Below, in pieces: positions 40,327 to 50,694 of a DNA stretch of 64,000 nt. Within the stretch, counting starts at the first letter, position 1; every line of letters starts with the position of its first letter. Origin of the DNA: Lysobacter sp. CFH 32150 (GTDB lineage Bacteria > Pseudomonadota > Gammaproteobacteria > Xanthomonadales > Xanthomonadaceae); contig NZ_JALDWJ010000004.1 of the NCBI RefSeq assembly GCF_022758295.1, forward strand, positions 124,001-188,000, in the 5' to 3' direction. A program made the position numbers and the translations under genes. Under the pieces are notes generated by a model. It searched no databases. It was not told the DNA's origin and saw only the letters and a program-made list of their open reading frames with translations.

Positions 40327-41120
40327 TACGCAGCCTCCATGGCGCGCGCGGCGGTATCGAACGCGATCGGGCCATCGGGTTCGCCATTCAAGAACTGCTT
40401 CACCAATGGATCCTGGGTCGACTGCAATTCCGCCGGCGTGCCGGAAAACACGATGCGGCCGTTGGCGATCACCACCGCGTGGTCCGCAACCGGCATGGTT
40501 TCGTGCACGTGGTGGGTGACGATGATGCTGGTCAGGCCGAGCGTGTCGTTGAGGCGACGGACCAGGTCCATGACGACGCCGCTGGCGATCGGGTCGAGCC
40601 CGGTCAGCGGTTCGTCGTAGATCATCAGCGGCGGGTCCAGCGCCAGCGCGCGCGCCAGGGCGACACGTCGGGCCATGCCGCCGGAGAGTTCACGTGGATA
40701 CAGATCCGCGGCGGCGCGCAGGCCGACGCCGTGCAGTTTCATCAGCACCAGGCGGCGGACCACCGCGTCGGGCAGATCGGTGTGCGCGCGCAGCGGCAGT
40801 GCCACGTTCTCGGCCACGGTCAGGTCGGTGAGCAGGCCGTTGCCCTGCAACAGCACGCCAATGCCCTTGCGCATCTCCAGCAAGGGTCGCTTGCTGCGCG
40901 GCACCGGTTGTCCGAACACCTCGACCGTCCCCGCCGCCGGCACCAGTTCACCGGTCAGCGCGGCCAGCAACGTCGACTTGCCGCTGCCCGACGGCCCCAG
41001 CACCGCTGTCACGCTGCCGCGAGGCACCGACAGTGCGATGTCGCGCAGCACCGCGCGTCCGCCACGGTCGAGGCGGACGTCGGTCAGGCGCACGGCGGGA
41101 AGGTCGGCGTTGATCGGCAC
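40326..41120 (-). CDS. mlaF: MlaF ATP-binding protein of the Mla ABC transporter
   Basis: A 264-residue cytoplasmic ABC ATPase: Walker A GPSGSGKSTLL, Q-loop VLLQGNGLL, signature LSGGMARRVALARALALDPP, Walker B LMIYDEPLTGLDP and the switch histidine in IIVTHHVHE. It powers phospholipid transport. The first gene of mlaFEDCBA. Start is the GTG at 41120 (MPINADLP...); the frame runs on antisense through all of recC, which is coincidental. A promoter should lie in the 174-base gap to recC. Confidence 0.93.
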   Translation of the reverse strand: MPINADLPAVRLTDVRLDRGGRAVLRDIALSVPRGSVTAVLGPSGSGKSTLLAALTGELVPAAGTVEVFGQPVPRSKRPLLEMRKGIGVLLQGNGLLTDLTVAENVALPLRAHTDLPDAVVRRLVLMKLHGVGLRAAADLYPRELSGGMARRVALARALALDPPLMIYDEPLTGLDPIASGVVMDLVRRLNDTLGLTSIIVTHHVHETMPVADHAVVIANGRIVFSGTPAELQSTQDPLVKQFLNGEPDGPIAFDTAARAMEAA

Positions 41121-41294
41121 GGAAGATCCGGGGGAAGGTGAATACGAAAAACGGCGCAGCTTGGCGGCTGACCGCTGAATGGCAGCGTAGCGCGGGCCGT
41201 GGGCTATTGTCGCAGCTCGCCGGTCTCGGCGGATGCGACCGCGCTCCGGCATCATGCTTTTCATGAATCCGCGTCTTTCGTGAACCAGGCCCGC

Positions 41295-44200
41295 ATGCAG
41301 CGACGCCCGGACTTCCGCCTTTACCACTCCAATGCGCTGGACGTGCTGGCGGGCCTGCTTGCCAAGCAGGTCGCGCAGCTGCCGGCCGATGGCGATTGGC
41401 TGCGGCCCGACGTGGTGCTGGTGCCGCAGTTCTCGATGCGGCGCTGGCTGCAGCAGGCGCTGGCCGAACACAGCGGGATCTGCGCCAACCTGCGCTTCCT
41501 GACCCCGGGCGAATTCGTCGATCTCGCGCTCGACGCCAACCTCGCGCCGGCGACTGCGGGCGACCGCCTCGCACCCGAGGTGCTGCGTTGGCACCTGCTG
41601 CGCGAATTGCAAACGGCGCCACCCTCGCGCCTGGCCGGTTTCAGCGCGGATCCGATGCGGACCTGGACGCTGACCGGTGCCCTCGCCGACACCTACGAGA
41701 AATACCAGGCTTGGCGCCGCGACCTGTTGCAGCGCTGGGAGCGCGGCGCCGACGCCGATGACTGGCAGGCCACGCTGTGGCGTCGCATCGCGCGCAACCG
41801 CCAGCATCGCGCGCGACGCATCGGCGAGTACCTCCAGCGGTTCGGTGCCGAGTCCGCCGGCGTTCCGGACGGCCTGCCGCCACGGTTGTTCGTGTTCGCC
41901 TGCCAGAACGTCTCGCCCGATGTGCTGCAGTTGATCGCCAGCCAGGCGCGCATCGGCGAACAGCATTTCTATCTGCACACGCCGGCCCGCGCGTTCTGGG
42001 GCGACCTCGGTCGCTGGGCCGCCGATTACCAGCCGGCCGACGACGACCATTTCCTCGGTGGCATCGAGGGGGAAAGCGGACCCAATCCCTTGCTCGCCGC
42101 GTGGGGCCAGGCGGGTCGCGACTTCATCGCCACGCTCGGCAGTGGCGAAGCGGTGGCGGCGAGTTTCGAGGCTGCCGGTTTCGCCGAGCCACCGCACGGC
42201 ACCTTGCTCGGTCGCCTGCAGGCCGACGTGCTCGACAACCGTGCGCCGCTGGCGACCAACCGCGACGGTGCATGGCCACGTGCGCAGGTCGATCGCGTCG
42301 ACAGTTCGCTGCAATTCCACGCCTGCCACACCCGGCTGCGCGAAGTGCAGGTGCTGCACGACCAGTTGCGCGCGTTGCTGGAAATGCCGGGCACCGACGC
42401 GCAGCCAGCATTGCAGCCGCGCGACATCGCCGTGCTCGCGCCCGACATCGATCTGTATGCACCGCATATCGAAGCGGTGTTCGGCGGCGCGCTCGGGACG
42501 CCGCGCGAACTGCCCTACACCATCGCCGACGCCAGTCCGCTGGCGAGTGCGCCGCTGGCCGAGGCCTTCGCGCGTCTGCTGGAACTGCCGCTGCGTCCGC
42601 TCACCGTGGGCGATGCCGTGGATTTGCTGGCGGTGCCGGCGATCGCCGCGCGTTTCGACATCGACGACAGCGACCGCGGCGCGTTGCAGGGCTGGCTCGA
42701 GGAAGCCGGTGCGCGTTGGGGCCTGGATGGCGCCGATCGCGCGCGCCACGGCGCGCGCGACGACAACGCGTATACCTTCGAATTCGCACTCGATCGCCTG
42801 TTGCTGGGCTACGCCTCGGGCGCCGACGACGACATTGCCGGCGTCGCGCCATGGCCCGATCTCGAAGGCCAGTCTGCCACCGCGCTCGATGCCCTGCTGC
42901 GCTTCCTCGCGATGCTGCGCGACGGCGCCGCGCGGCTCGCCGGTCCGCATCCTCCGGTGACCTGGGCGCGCGAACTCGAACGCCTGCTCGACGCCGCCTT
43001 CGCCACCGAACGCGACAGCGCCGATGCCGCGGTACTCAAGCGCCTGCGCGAATGCACCACGGGCTTCGCGCGCAACGCCGCCCTCGCCGACTACAGCGCG
43101 CCGGTCGAACATGCCGTCGTGCTCGAGCACGTTCGCGAAGAACTCACGCGCAGCGACGCGCGCGCGCCGTTCCTGTCGGGCGGCATCTGCTTCGGCCGCA
43201 TGGTGCCGATGCGGCTGATTCCGTTCCAGGTGATCTGCTTGCTTGGGCTCGACGACGGCGCATTCCCGGCGCGCGACGGCCGCGATCCGCTCAATCGCAT
43301 CTCCCAGAAACTCGATACGCGCGAACGCCGCGTCGGCGATCCCTCGCGACGCGACGCCGACCGCTATCTGTTCCTGCAGCTGTTCGCGAGCGCCGGCCGT
43401 GTGCTGTACCTGAGCTGGTGCGGCATGGATCCGCGCGACGGCAGCGAACGCGAACCGTCGACGTTGGTATCGGAACTGCTCGATGCCGCGGTGGAGTATC
43501 ACGCCGCCACGGACGTCGATACGCGCGACGCCGTACGCAAGGCGCTGGTGGTGCGGCATGCGCTGCAGCCTTTCTCGCCCGCGGCGTTCGGCGCGCCGCA
43601 AATGGATGAGGATGCGGTCGAGCCGCGCCGCTTCAGTTTCGATGCCCGCTGGCACGCGGCCGCGGAGGAAGGATCGGGCAACGCCGCGGTGCCGGTGTTC
43701 GCACCTTTGCCGTTGCCGCGCGATGTGGACACCAGCGCGATTCTTTCGATCGAGCGGCTGCGCAGCGCACTGAACAAGCCACATGTTGCCTACTTGCGCG
43801 ACGGCCTGGGCCTGCGCCTGCCGGAAGAAGAACCGCCGCTGGCCGAGCACGAACCGTTCGGTGCGCCGGAGCCGTTGCCGCGGCATGCGTTGCGCAGCAC
43901 GATCTTCGATGTCTGGCTGCGCGCCGGCAGCCGACCCGATGCGCGCGCCTTGCACGCGCACCTGCTGGCACGGGCGCTGCTCGCGCCGGGCGCGGACGGT
44001 CGCGCGACTGTGGAGCAAGTGCTGGACGATGTTGCTCCGTTCGCGCAGTGCGCGCTCGGCGCAGGGTTCGGCGCCGCATCGCAATCGCGCAGCATCGAAC
44101 AGGCCGCGGGTCCGCGCATCTTGCAGGGCATGCTGCCCGGCGTGCAGCGCGGCGGCGTGCTGCGGGTGGCGTTGCGTCCCGAGGGTCGCCATGGCGGGCA

Positions 44201-44654
44201 GGCGTTGCGCCACGGACTGGACTGGCTGCTGGGGTCGCTGCACGAGTTGCCGCTGTACGAGATCGCGAGCGTCGACGAGAAGGGCGACCCCGTTCTGAAC
44301 ACGCATCCGCCGTTGTCGCGCGAAGGCGCCATCAGCAGCCTGCAGGCACTGGTCGCGTTGCGCGACGAGGCACTGCAGGTGCCGCTGCCGTTCCTGCCGC
44401 GCACCGGCTTCACCTATTTCCGCCGGCTGCTGGAAAAAGGCGAGGAGTCGGCGCTGGAGAAGGCCGCGGAGGAATGGCGCGGCAACGACCGCCAGCGCGG
44501 CGACGCCGGCCCCGCCACGCGACTGGCGCTGCGCGGGCGCGATCCCTTCATCGACAACGATTCCGCTCAGCGTGATCGCTTCGCACGCATCGCGACGGCG
44601 TTGTTCGGCGCGTTCGAGAACCACACGCCGGTGCGCCTCGAGGATCTGGCATGA
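41295..44654 (+). CDS. recC: Exodeoxyribonuclease V subunit gamma (RecC)
   Basis: A 1119-residue subunit of the RecBCD helicase-nuclease, which processes double-strand breaks and recognises Chi. Typical RecC features: N-terminal FRLYHSNALDVLAGLLAKQ, VPQFSMRRWLQQALAEHSGI, helicase-like GGICFGRMVPMRLIPFQVIC with LLGLDDGAFPARDGRDPLN, and an inactive nuclease domain near the end. The ATG at 41295 begins the conserved MQRRPDFRLYHS. Its stop overlaps recB by ATGA. Length is normal. Confidence 0.95.
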   Translation: MQRRPDFRLYHSNALDVLAGLLAKQVAQLPADGDWLRPDVVLVPQFSMRRWLQQALAEHSGICANLRFLTPGEFVDLALDANLAPATAGDRLAPEVLRWHLLRELQTAPPSRLAGFSADPMRTWTLTGALADTYEKYQAWRRDLLQRWERGADADDWQATLWRRIARNRQHRARRIGEYLQRFGAESAGVPDGLPPRLFVFACQNVSPDVLQLIASQARIGEQHFYLHTPARAFWGDLGRWAADYQPADDDHFLGGIEGESGPNPLLAAWGQAGRDFIATLGSGEAVAASFEAAGFAEPPHGTLLGRLQADVLDNRAPLATNRDGAWPRAQVDRVDSSLQFHACHTRLREVQVLHDQLRALLEMPGTDAQPALQPRDIAVLAPDIDLYAPHIEAVFGGALGTPRELPYTIADASPLASAPLAEAFARLLELPLRPLTVGDAVDLLAVPAIAARFDIDDSDRGALQGWLEEAGARWGLDGADRARHGARDDNAYTFEFALDRLLLGYASGADDDIAGVAPWPDLEGQSATALDALLRFLAMLRDGAARLAGPHPPVTWARELERLLDAAFATERDSADAAVLKRLRECTTGFARNAALADYSAPVEHAVVLEHVREELTRSDARAPFLSGGICFGRMVPMRLIPFQVICLLGLDDGAFPARDGRDPLNRISQKLDTRERRVGDPSRRDADRYLFLQLFASAGRVLYLSWCGMDPRDGSEREPSTLVSELLDAAVEYHAATDVDTRDAVRKALVVRHALQPFSPAAFGAPQMDEDAVEPRRFSFDARWHAAAEEGSGNAAVPVFAPLPLPRDVDTSAILSIERLRSALNKPHVAYLRDGLGLRLPEEEPPLAEHEPFGAPEPLPRHALRSTIFDVWLRAGSRPDARALHAHLLARALLAPGADGRATVEQVLDDVAPFAQCALGAGFGAASQSRSIEQAAGPRILQGMLPGVQRGGVLRVALRPEGRHGGQALRHGLDWLLGSLHELPLYEIASVDEKGDPVLNTHPPLSREGAISSLQALVALRDEALQVPLPFLPRTGFTYFRRLLEKGEESALEKAAEEWRGNDRQRGDAGPATRLALRGRDPFIDNDSAQRDRFARIATALFGAFENHTPVRLEDLA

Positions 44655-47600
44655 GCGACGCCGTCCTCGCCACCGACCTGCGCGGCCGCAGCCTGCTCGA
44701 GGCCAGCGCCGGCACCGGCAAGACCTATGCGCTGGCGGGCCTCTTCGCGCGCGCGGTGATCGTCGACCGCCTGCGCGTGCCGCAGGTGCTCGCGGTCACC
44801 TACACCATCGCCGCCACACAGGAACTACACGCTCGCGTGCGTGCGCGCCTGCAACGCGCCGCCGAACTTGCCGCGCAATGGAGTGAAGGCGATTTGGAGA
44901 CGTGCGCGGGCGACCAGCCTGACACCGCCCTGCTCCGGCTGCTGCTGCACACCGCCCTGCACACGGACGTGTGCGAGGGCGGGCGCGAATCGTTGCCCGC
45001 GCTGCGCCTGCGCCTGAGGCGTGCCGTGCGCGAGATGGACCTCGCCGCGATCACCACCATCCACGGCTTCTGCAAACGCCTGCTGGCCGAGCATGCGCTC
45101 GATGCAGATCAACCGTTGCTCGCAACCGAACTGCAACCGGACAACCGCGCCTCGCGGCGCGCGCTGGCGGTGGAGTTGTGGCGCGAGTTCAGCACGGACG
45201 CACTGGGCAGCGATTTCCTGCGTCGCGCCTTCGGCGACATCCAGGGCCTCGCGGACGTGATGGTGCAGCTCGTCGCTCCGGAGGAACTGCTGCCGCCGCC
45301 TCCCGCCACGCTGCCGGACGATCCGCGCCCAGCCCGCGAGGCAGCGTGGCAGGCGCTGCGCGCGGCGTTCGAGACGCATGGCGACGAGGCGCGCGCCGCG
45401 GTGCTGGCAGCGATCGCGGGCAAGACGCTGAGCAACGCCCAGTACAAGCCCGATCACGTCGCCGGCGTGTGGGCATGGCTGGCGCAATGCAGTCGCGCGA
45501 CGCGCACGCCCACGCAGTGGCACGCCAAGTGCGCGAAATACACGCCCGACGCCCTGCTCGCCGGCACCAGCGTGAAGCGCGCGGGACACACGCCGCGCTC
45601 GCCGCTGTTCGACGCGATGGGCGCGATGCTGACAGCGGATGCGGCGCTGTTGCCGTGGCGCGAAGCGGTCGACTTGACGCTGCTGCATCGGCTGCGCGGT
45701 GCTGCGCGCGCGCGCGACCAGGCGCGCAAGCAGGCCTTCAACGTGCGCGGCTTCGACGACCTCGTCGCCGGCGTGTACGAGGCGCTGCTGACACCCGAGG
45801 TGCGCGAGCGGCTGGTCGCGGCGTTGCAGGCGCAGTTCCCGCTGATGCTGGTAGACGAGTTCCAGGACACCGACGCTCGCCAGTGGGCGATCTTCGACCA
45901 GTTATCGCAACACGGCGGACTGGTGCTGGTCGGCGATCCCAAGCAGGCGATCTACCGCTTCCGCGGCGGCGACGTGCATGCCTACTTGCGGGCGCGGCAC
46001 GGCGTGGGCGCGGCGTCGCAGCTCGACCGCAATTTCCGTTCGCGGCCCGGCGTGGTGGCGGTAGTGAATGCGCTGTTCGCGGACATGCCCGCCGAGGCGA
46101 TGGGTGCAGGCATCGATGTCGTGCCGATCCACGCCGCCAAAAGCGATGACAACACGCTGCTAGTCGACCGCGCACCCGCGCCGGCGCTGACCTTCCACTC
46201 GGTGCCGCAACGCGCGGATGGGGAAGGCGGCTGGCGCGATCACAAAGCCGCCGAATCGGTCGAGGTCGCTGCCGCGCTGTGCGCGCGTGCGATCCGCGAC
46301 GCGCTGCAGGCCGCCGCCGAAGGCCGTGCCACCCGCCGCGACGCCAACGGCGTGCAGCGCGCGCTGGAGCCGCGCGACTGCGCCGTGCTGGTGCGCCGCC
46401 ACAACGAAGCCCAGGCGGTGCGCGATGCGCTGGCAACGCTCGGCGTGCCCGCAGTGGCCACGGGCCGACAGAGCCTGTTCTCCAGCGAAGCGGCGCAGGA
46501 ACTGCTGACCCTGCTGCTCGCGCTGGCCGCGCCCGGCGATGAACGCCGCCTGCGCGCAACACTCGCTTTACCGTTATTCGGCTTGGATGCGTCCGCGCTG
46601 CGCGCGCTGGAAGACGACGGCGAACAGTTGCGGCGCTGGCAACTGCAGTTCGAACACTGGCGCCTGCGCTGGCAACAGCACGGCCCGCAGGCGATGCTCG
46701 CCGACGTCGTCGCGCAACGCGCGGCGACGGTGCTCGCGCTGCACGACGGCGAACGCCGCCTCACCCACCTGTTGCAGCTCGGCGAGCTGATGCAGGAGGC
46801 GCGCGCCGCGCGTCTGGGCATGCATGGCCAGCTCGACTGGCTGCGTGCGGCCATCGACAGCGCCGACGACGCCGACGAAGCGCAGTGGCCGCGCCTGGAA
46901 TCCGACGCCAGCCGCGTGCAGATCCTCACCTTGCACAAGAGCAAGGGCCTGGAGTTCCCGCTGGTGTTCCTGCCGTTCGTGGGCATCGGCCGCGGCGGTG
47001 GCAACAGCTCCGATTTCGTCAGCTACCACGACACCGATGGTGAGCGCGTGCGGCAATGGAAAACGGAGCTTGCGCACGACGCATTGCCGTGGAAGGCCGC
47101 CAGCCAACTCGCCGCGCAGGAGGAGCGCGAGGAAGACATGCGCCTGCTCTACGTCGGCCTCACCCGCGCCATCGAGGCGTTGTGGGTGTGTGGCGGCGCG
47201 CTCGCCAGCCACGACAAGTCGGCACTGTCACGCTTGCTGCGTGGCAACGTGCCGGGCGCTGCGCTCAGGTGGGCGCTCGATGGCTTGCTACAGGTGCGCA
47301 GCGGCTTGCCCGATCCCGACGACACCACGCGCCTGTACCTGCAGGACGCGGTCGTCGCACCACCCGCGCGCGAACCCCTGCGGCGCCTGCATCGCGACTG
47401 GTGGATCCACAGTTTCAGCCAGCTGCACAGGCAACGCCCGCACGGCATGCAGGCGCTGGTCGAAGAGACGCCGGCCAGCGACGAGCGGCCGTTGGCCGTG
47501 GCCGTGGAGACGCCGCGCGACCTGCGCTTCAGCGGCGAGCGCTTCGGCAACGTGCTGCACCACGCGCTCGAACATACTGATTTCGCCGCCTGGCGCGATC

Positions 47601-48259
47601 ACGCCGGCGAGGCGCCGCCGCCGGGCCAGGACGACGTGCTGCGTCGCGCGCTGCAAAGCCAGGATTATCGCGACAGCGATTTCGCCGACGGCGTGCGCGC
47701 ACTGACGCCGCTGGTCGCCGCCACGCTCAACGCGCCGCTGCCCGAAGGAATGCGCCTGTGCGATGTGCCACCGGCGCAGCGCATCGCCGAGCTCGAATTC
47801 CACTTCACTCTCGACGATGCCAGCGCCATGGCCTTGCTTGCCCTGCTGCATGCGCATGGCATCGCCCGGGAGCGCCGCGACTTCGGCGCGTGGCCGCGGC
47901 TCAGCGGCCTGATGACCGGCAAGATCGACCTGACCTACCGCGTCGACGGCCGCGTCCACGTGATCGACTACAAGTCGAATTACCTGTCCGATTACGACGC
48001 AACCACGTTGCAGCAGGCGATGGCGGCCAGCGAATACGACCTGCAGGCGCTGCTGTACGCGGTCGCGGTGCATCGCTGGCTGCGCCTGCGGCTGGGCGAC
48101 GCCTACGACTTCGACGCGCATTTCGGCGGCGTGCGCTACCTGTTTTGCCGCGGCCTGGATCGCGAGGCGCCTGCACGCGGCGTGGTCGTCCCGACCCTGC
48201 CGCGCGCCTTGGTCGAAGCCGTCGATGAACTGCTGGCGCCAGCCGGAGGCCGCGCATGA
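44651..48259 (+). CDS. recB: Exodeoxyribonuclease V subunit beta (RecB)
   Basis: A 1202-residue superfamily-1 helicase with C-terminal nuclease. Walker A is ASAGTGKTYALAGL (about 15-28), motif II reads MLVDEFQDTDARQW, with LVGDPKQAIYRFRGGDVHAY and LTLHKSKGLEFPLVFLP later. The nuclease motif is VIDYKSNYL near residue 1100. It both unwinds DNA in the 3'-5' direction and cuts it. Overlaps recC and recD by ATGA. Confidence 0.97.
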   Translation: MSDAVLATDLRGRSLLEASAGTGKTYALAGLFARAVIVDRLRVPQVLAVTYTIAATQELHARVRARLQRAAELAAQWSEGDLETCAGDQPDTALLRLLLHTALHTDVCEGGRESLPALRLRLRRAVREMDLAAITTIHGFCKRLLAEHALDADQPLLATELQPDNRASRRALAVELWREFSTDALGSDFLRRAFGDIQGLADVMVQLVAPEELLPPPPATLPDDPRPAREAAWQALRAAFETHGDEARAAVLAAIAGKTLSNAQYKPDHVAGVWAWLAQCSRATRTPTQWHAKCAKYTPDALLAGTSVKRAGHTPRSPLFDAMGAMLTADAALLPWREAVDLTLLHRLRGAARARDQARKQAFNVRGFDDLVAGVYEALLTPEVRERLVAALQAQFPLMLVDEFQDTDARQWAIFDQLSQHGGLVLVGDPKQAIYRFRGGDVHAYLRARHGVGAASQLDRNFRSRPGVVAVVNALFADMPAEAMGAGIDVVPIHAAKSDDNTLLVDRAPAPALTFHSVPQRADGEGGWRDHKAAESVEVAAALCARAIRDALQAAAEGRATRRDANGVQRALEPRDCAVLVRRHNEAQAVRDALATLGVPAVATGRQSLFSSEAAQELLTLLLALAAPGDERRLRATLALPLFGLDASALRALEDDGEQLRRWQLQFEHWRLRWQQHGPQAMLADVVAQRAATVLALHDGERRLTHLLQLGELMQEARAARLGMHGQLDWLRAAIDSADDADEAQWPRLESDASRVQILTLHKSKGLEFPLVFLPFVGIGRGGGNSSDFVSYHDTDGERVRQWKTELAHDALPWKAASQLAAQEEREEDMRLLYVGLTRAIEALWVCGGALASHDKSALSRLLRGNVPGAALRWALDGLLQVRSGLPDPDDTTRLYLQDAVVAPPAREPLRRLHRDWWIHSFSQLHRQRPHGMQALVEETPASDERPLAVAVETPRDLRFSGERFGNVLHHALEHTDFAAWRDHAGEAPPPGQDDVLRRALQSQDYRDSDFADGVRALTPLVAATLNAPLPEGMRLCDVPPAQRIAELEFHFTLDDASAMALLALLHAHGIARERRDFGAWPRLSGLMTGKIDLTYRVDGRVHVIDYKSNYLSDYDATTLQQAMAASEYDLQALLYAVAVHRWLRLRLGDAYDFDAHFGGVRYLFCRGLDREAPARGVVVPTLPRALVEAVDELLAPAGGRA

Positions 48260-50088
48260 GCCGGCCGCTGCGATGGCGCGACGGTGACGGCGTGCGTGCG
48301 GTCGATCTCGCATTGGCCGATGTGCTGCGGCGGCGCGATCGTGCCGATGGCGTCGAGCCCGACGAACGCGTGTTGCAGGCCGCGGCATTGGCTTCACTGG
48401 CGATCGCGCAGGGCCACGCTGCATTCGATCCGGCGCGACCGGAATTGCTGCTCGATGATGCTGGCGAACTCCCCGACGCACGTGCGTGGTTGCAGGCGTT
48501 GGCGGCATCGCGCTGGGTCACTACGCCCGGCGGCGATGCCGTTGCCGATTCCGGTGCGCCGCTGGTGCTCGAAGCCGGCCTGCTCTACCTGCGCCGTTAC
48601 CGCGAATACGAGCGCCGCCTCGCGCACGGCCTGCAGCGGCTCGCTGCTCACCCATCGGACGCAGACGTGATCGATGCGGAAGCAATTGCGGCGTTGTTTG
48701 CCGCCTTGTTCCCGCACGCCCGCGACGGCGACCGACAAGCGCGCGCCGCCGCGTTCGCACTCGTGCAACGGCTGCTGTTGATCACCGGTGGCCCCGGGAC
48801 CGGCAAGACCACCACCATCGCCCGCCTGCTGTTGCTGCTGCTCGCGCAGGCGCAACACGCTGGCAGCGCGCCGCCACGCATCGCCCTGGCCGCACCCACT
48901 GGCCGCGCCGCCGAACGCATGGCGCAAAGCCTGCGCAATGCGGGGACGCAATTGCGCGCGACCGGCATCGATGCGGTGCTGTGCGACGCTTTGCCGACCG
49001 CAGCCAGCACCCTGCACCGCCTGCTGGGCACGATCGTCGACAGCCCCCGTTTCCGCCACGATATCGACCATCCGTTGCCCTACGACGTGATCGTCGTCGA
49101 CGAAGCCTCGATGGTCGACCTGCCGTTGATGTGCAAACTGGTCGAAGCCGTCCCCGTTGGCGCGCACCTGATCCTGCTCGGCGATCGCGACCAGCTGCCC
49201 TCGGTGGAAGCGGGCGACGTGCTCGCCGCCATCGTCGATGCCGCGGGCGATGACGATGCCTTGCCGGTGGCAAGCGCGCACGCGCTGCAGCCCCTGCTGG
49301 GTATCGTGCCGGCAACATCGGGAACAACGCACGGCCTCACCGGCCACCGTGTGCAATTAAAGCGCGGTTATCGCCTGTCCGATGCGCTCGATCTCGCGCC
49401 GCTCGCCACGGCCATGCGCGATGGCGATGCCGATCGCGCGCTCGCGGTGCTGCGTGACGACGCGTTGCGCGGCGTGCACTTCCATGACGGTTTGCTCGAC
49501 CCGCTCGCCGGGGCAACGCGCGATGCGTTGCTCGCACCGTGGCGTGCACTCGCCGACATGGCCGATCCCGCACAGGCGCTGTCGCTGGCCAATCGCATGC
49601 GCCTGTTGACTGCCTTGCGCGAAGGTCCGCAAGGCGCGCACGCGCTCAACGCGCGGATCGAGGAGGCGCTCGCCGGCGCACAACGCGCACCCTACTTCCA
49701 CGGCCGCCTGCTGCTGATCACCGAGAACAGTTATCGCCATGGTCTGTTCAACGGCGACATCGGCATCTGCCTGCGCGACGACGAAGGCGCCACCGTCGCC
49801 TGGTTCGCCGGCAGCGACGGCCCACGTGCCTTCCATCCCGCGGCGTTGCCCGCGCACACCGGCGCGTTCGCGATGACGGTGCACAAGGCGCAAGGTTCGG
49901 AGTTCGATGAAGTCTGGTTGCAGTTGCCGCGCCTTGATGCCCGCCCGCTGTCGCGCGAATTGCTGTACACGGCGATCACTCGCGCGCGCAGCGCCTTGCA
50001 TGTGTGTGCGAGCGAGGGCGTATTGCGCGCGGCGCTCGCACGCCATGCCGTGCGCATTTCGGGCCTAGCGGCGCGACTTGCGCGTTGA
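48256..50088 (+). CDS. recD: Exodeoxyribonuclease V subunit alpha (RecD)
   Basis: A 610-residue 5'-3' helicase subunit of RecBCD. Walker A is TGGPGTGKTTTIARL, motif II VIVVDEASMVDLPLM, motif III LGDRDQLPSVEAGDVLAAI, and the C-terminal MTVHKAQGSEFDEVWLQLP and ELLYTAITRAR motifs. Length is normal. Last gene of recCBD; no clear terminator follows. Confidence 0.97.
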   Translation: MSRPLRWRDGDGVRAVDLALADVLRRRDRADGVEPDERVLQAAALASLAIAQGHAAFDPARPELLLDDAGELPDARAWLQALAASRWVTTPGGDAVADSGAPLVLEAGLLYLRRYREYERRLAHGLQRLAAHPSDADVIDAEAIAALFAALFPHARDGDRQARAAAFALVQRLLLITGGPGTGKTTTIARLLLLLLAQAQHAGSAPPRIALAAPTGRAAERMAQSLRNAGTQLRATGIDAVLCDALPTAASTLHRLLGTIVDSPRFRHDIDHPLPYDVIVVDEASMVDLPLMCKLVEAVPVGAHLILLGDRDQLPSVEAGDVLAAIVDAAGDDDALPVASAHALQPLLGIVPATSGTTHGLTGHRVQLKRGYRLSDALDLAPLATAMRDGDADRALAVLRDDALRGVHFHDGLLDPLAGATRDALLAPWRALADMADPAQALSLANRMRLLTALREGPQGAHALNARIEEALAGAQRAPYFHGRLLLITENSYRHGLFNGDIGICLRDDEGATVAWFAGSDGPRAFHPAALPAHTGAFAMTVHKAQGSEFDEVWLQLPRLDARPLSRELLYTAITRARSALHVCASEGVLRAALARHAVRISGLAARLAR

Positions 50089-50180
50089 GCAAGACGGATT
50101 TCACTGCGCGTGAACCCGGTCCGATCTAGGATGACTGGTGCGCCTGGCAGTGGCGTGCCTCTCCACGACAGGAGCGACCC

Positions 50181-50585
50181 ATGAGCAACACCAAGAAAGG
50201 TCAAAGCATCGTCGCCGATGTGATCGCTCCCGTCGGCACCGTGATCGGCGCGTTCGCCACCACCGCCGCCAAAATCACCGTCGAAGCATCGGACCCGGCC
50301 GACAACTACATTGAGCATTTCCACAGCAGTTATCACAACGCCGCGTACTACAAGGGCGGCCGCGATTGGAACGATTACGCCCCGGCCTACCGCTTCGGCT
50401 ACGACAGCTATCGCCATTACCGTGGCCAGGACTTCGAGGATGTCGAGCATGCGCTCGCGCGCGACTGGAACAGCGTCAGGGCAGGGTCGCGCCTGGCCTG
50501 GGACGAGGCTCGCGGCGCCGTGCGCGACAGCTGGCACTATCTCGAAAGCAACCTGACCGGCGATTTCGACCACGACCGCGGCTGA
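50181..50585 (+). CDS. Unknown small protein, first of a paralogous pair
   Basis: A 134-residue protein with no known domain. After a short hydrophobic stretch (IVADVIAPVGTVIGAFATTAA) comes a repeated-pattern domain: FHSSYHNAAYYKGGRDWNDY, APAYRFGYDSY, GQDFEDVEHAL, then SRLAWDEARGAVRDSW. The same order of residues occurs in the next gene. The start follows ACAGGAG. Xanthomonadaceae have many such stress-type genes without named function. Confidence 0.7.
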   Translation: MSNTKKGQSIVADVIAPVGTVIGAFATTAAKITVEASDPADNYIEHFHSSYHNAAYYKGGRDWNDYAPAYRFGYDSYRHYRGQDFEDVEHALARDWNSVRAGSRLAWDEARGAVRDSWHYLESNLTGDFDHDRG

Positions 50586-50694
50586 GACGGCACGCGGGCG
50601 CCGGTACGTCTGCCTGACGGCCGCTTTCACCGCTGCTGAACGTTATCGGCAATAGCTTGACCACGAACACCGCGGCAATGCGGGAGATCGCGTC

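Noticed and set aside
40326-44624. A 1432-codon open frame on the minus strand running from mlaF across all of recC
   Set aside because: Only the last 264 codons are mlaF. The rest is antisense to recC, is Arg/Gln/His-rich without domains, and is a by-product of high-GC third positions.
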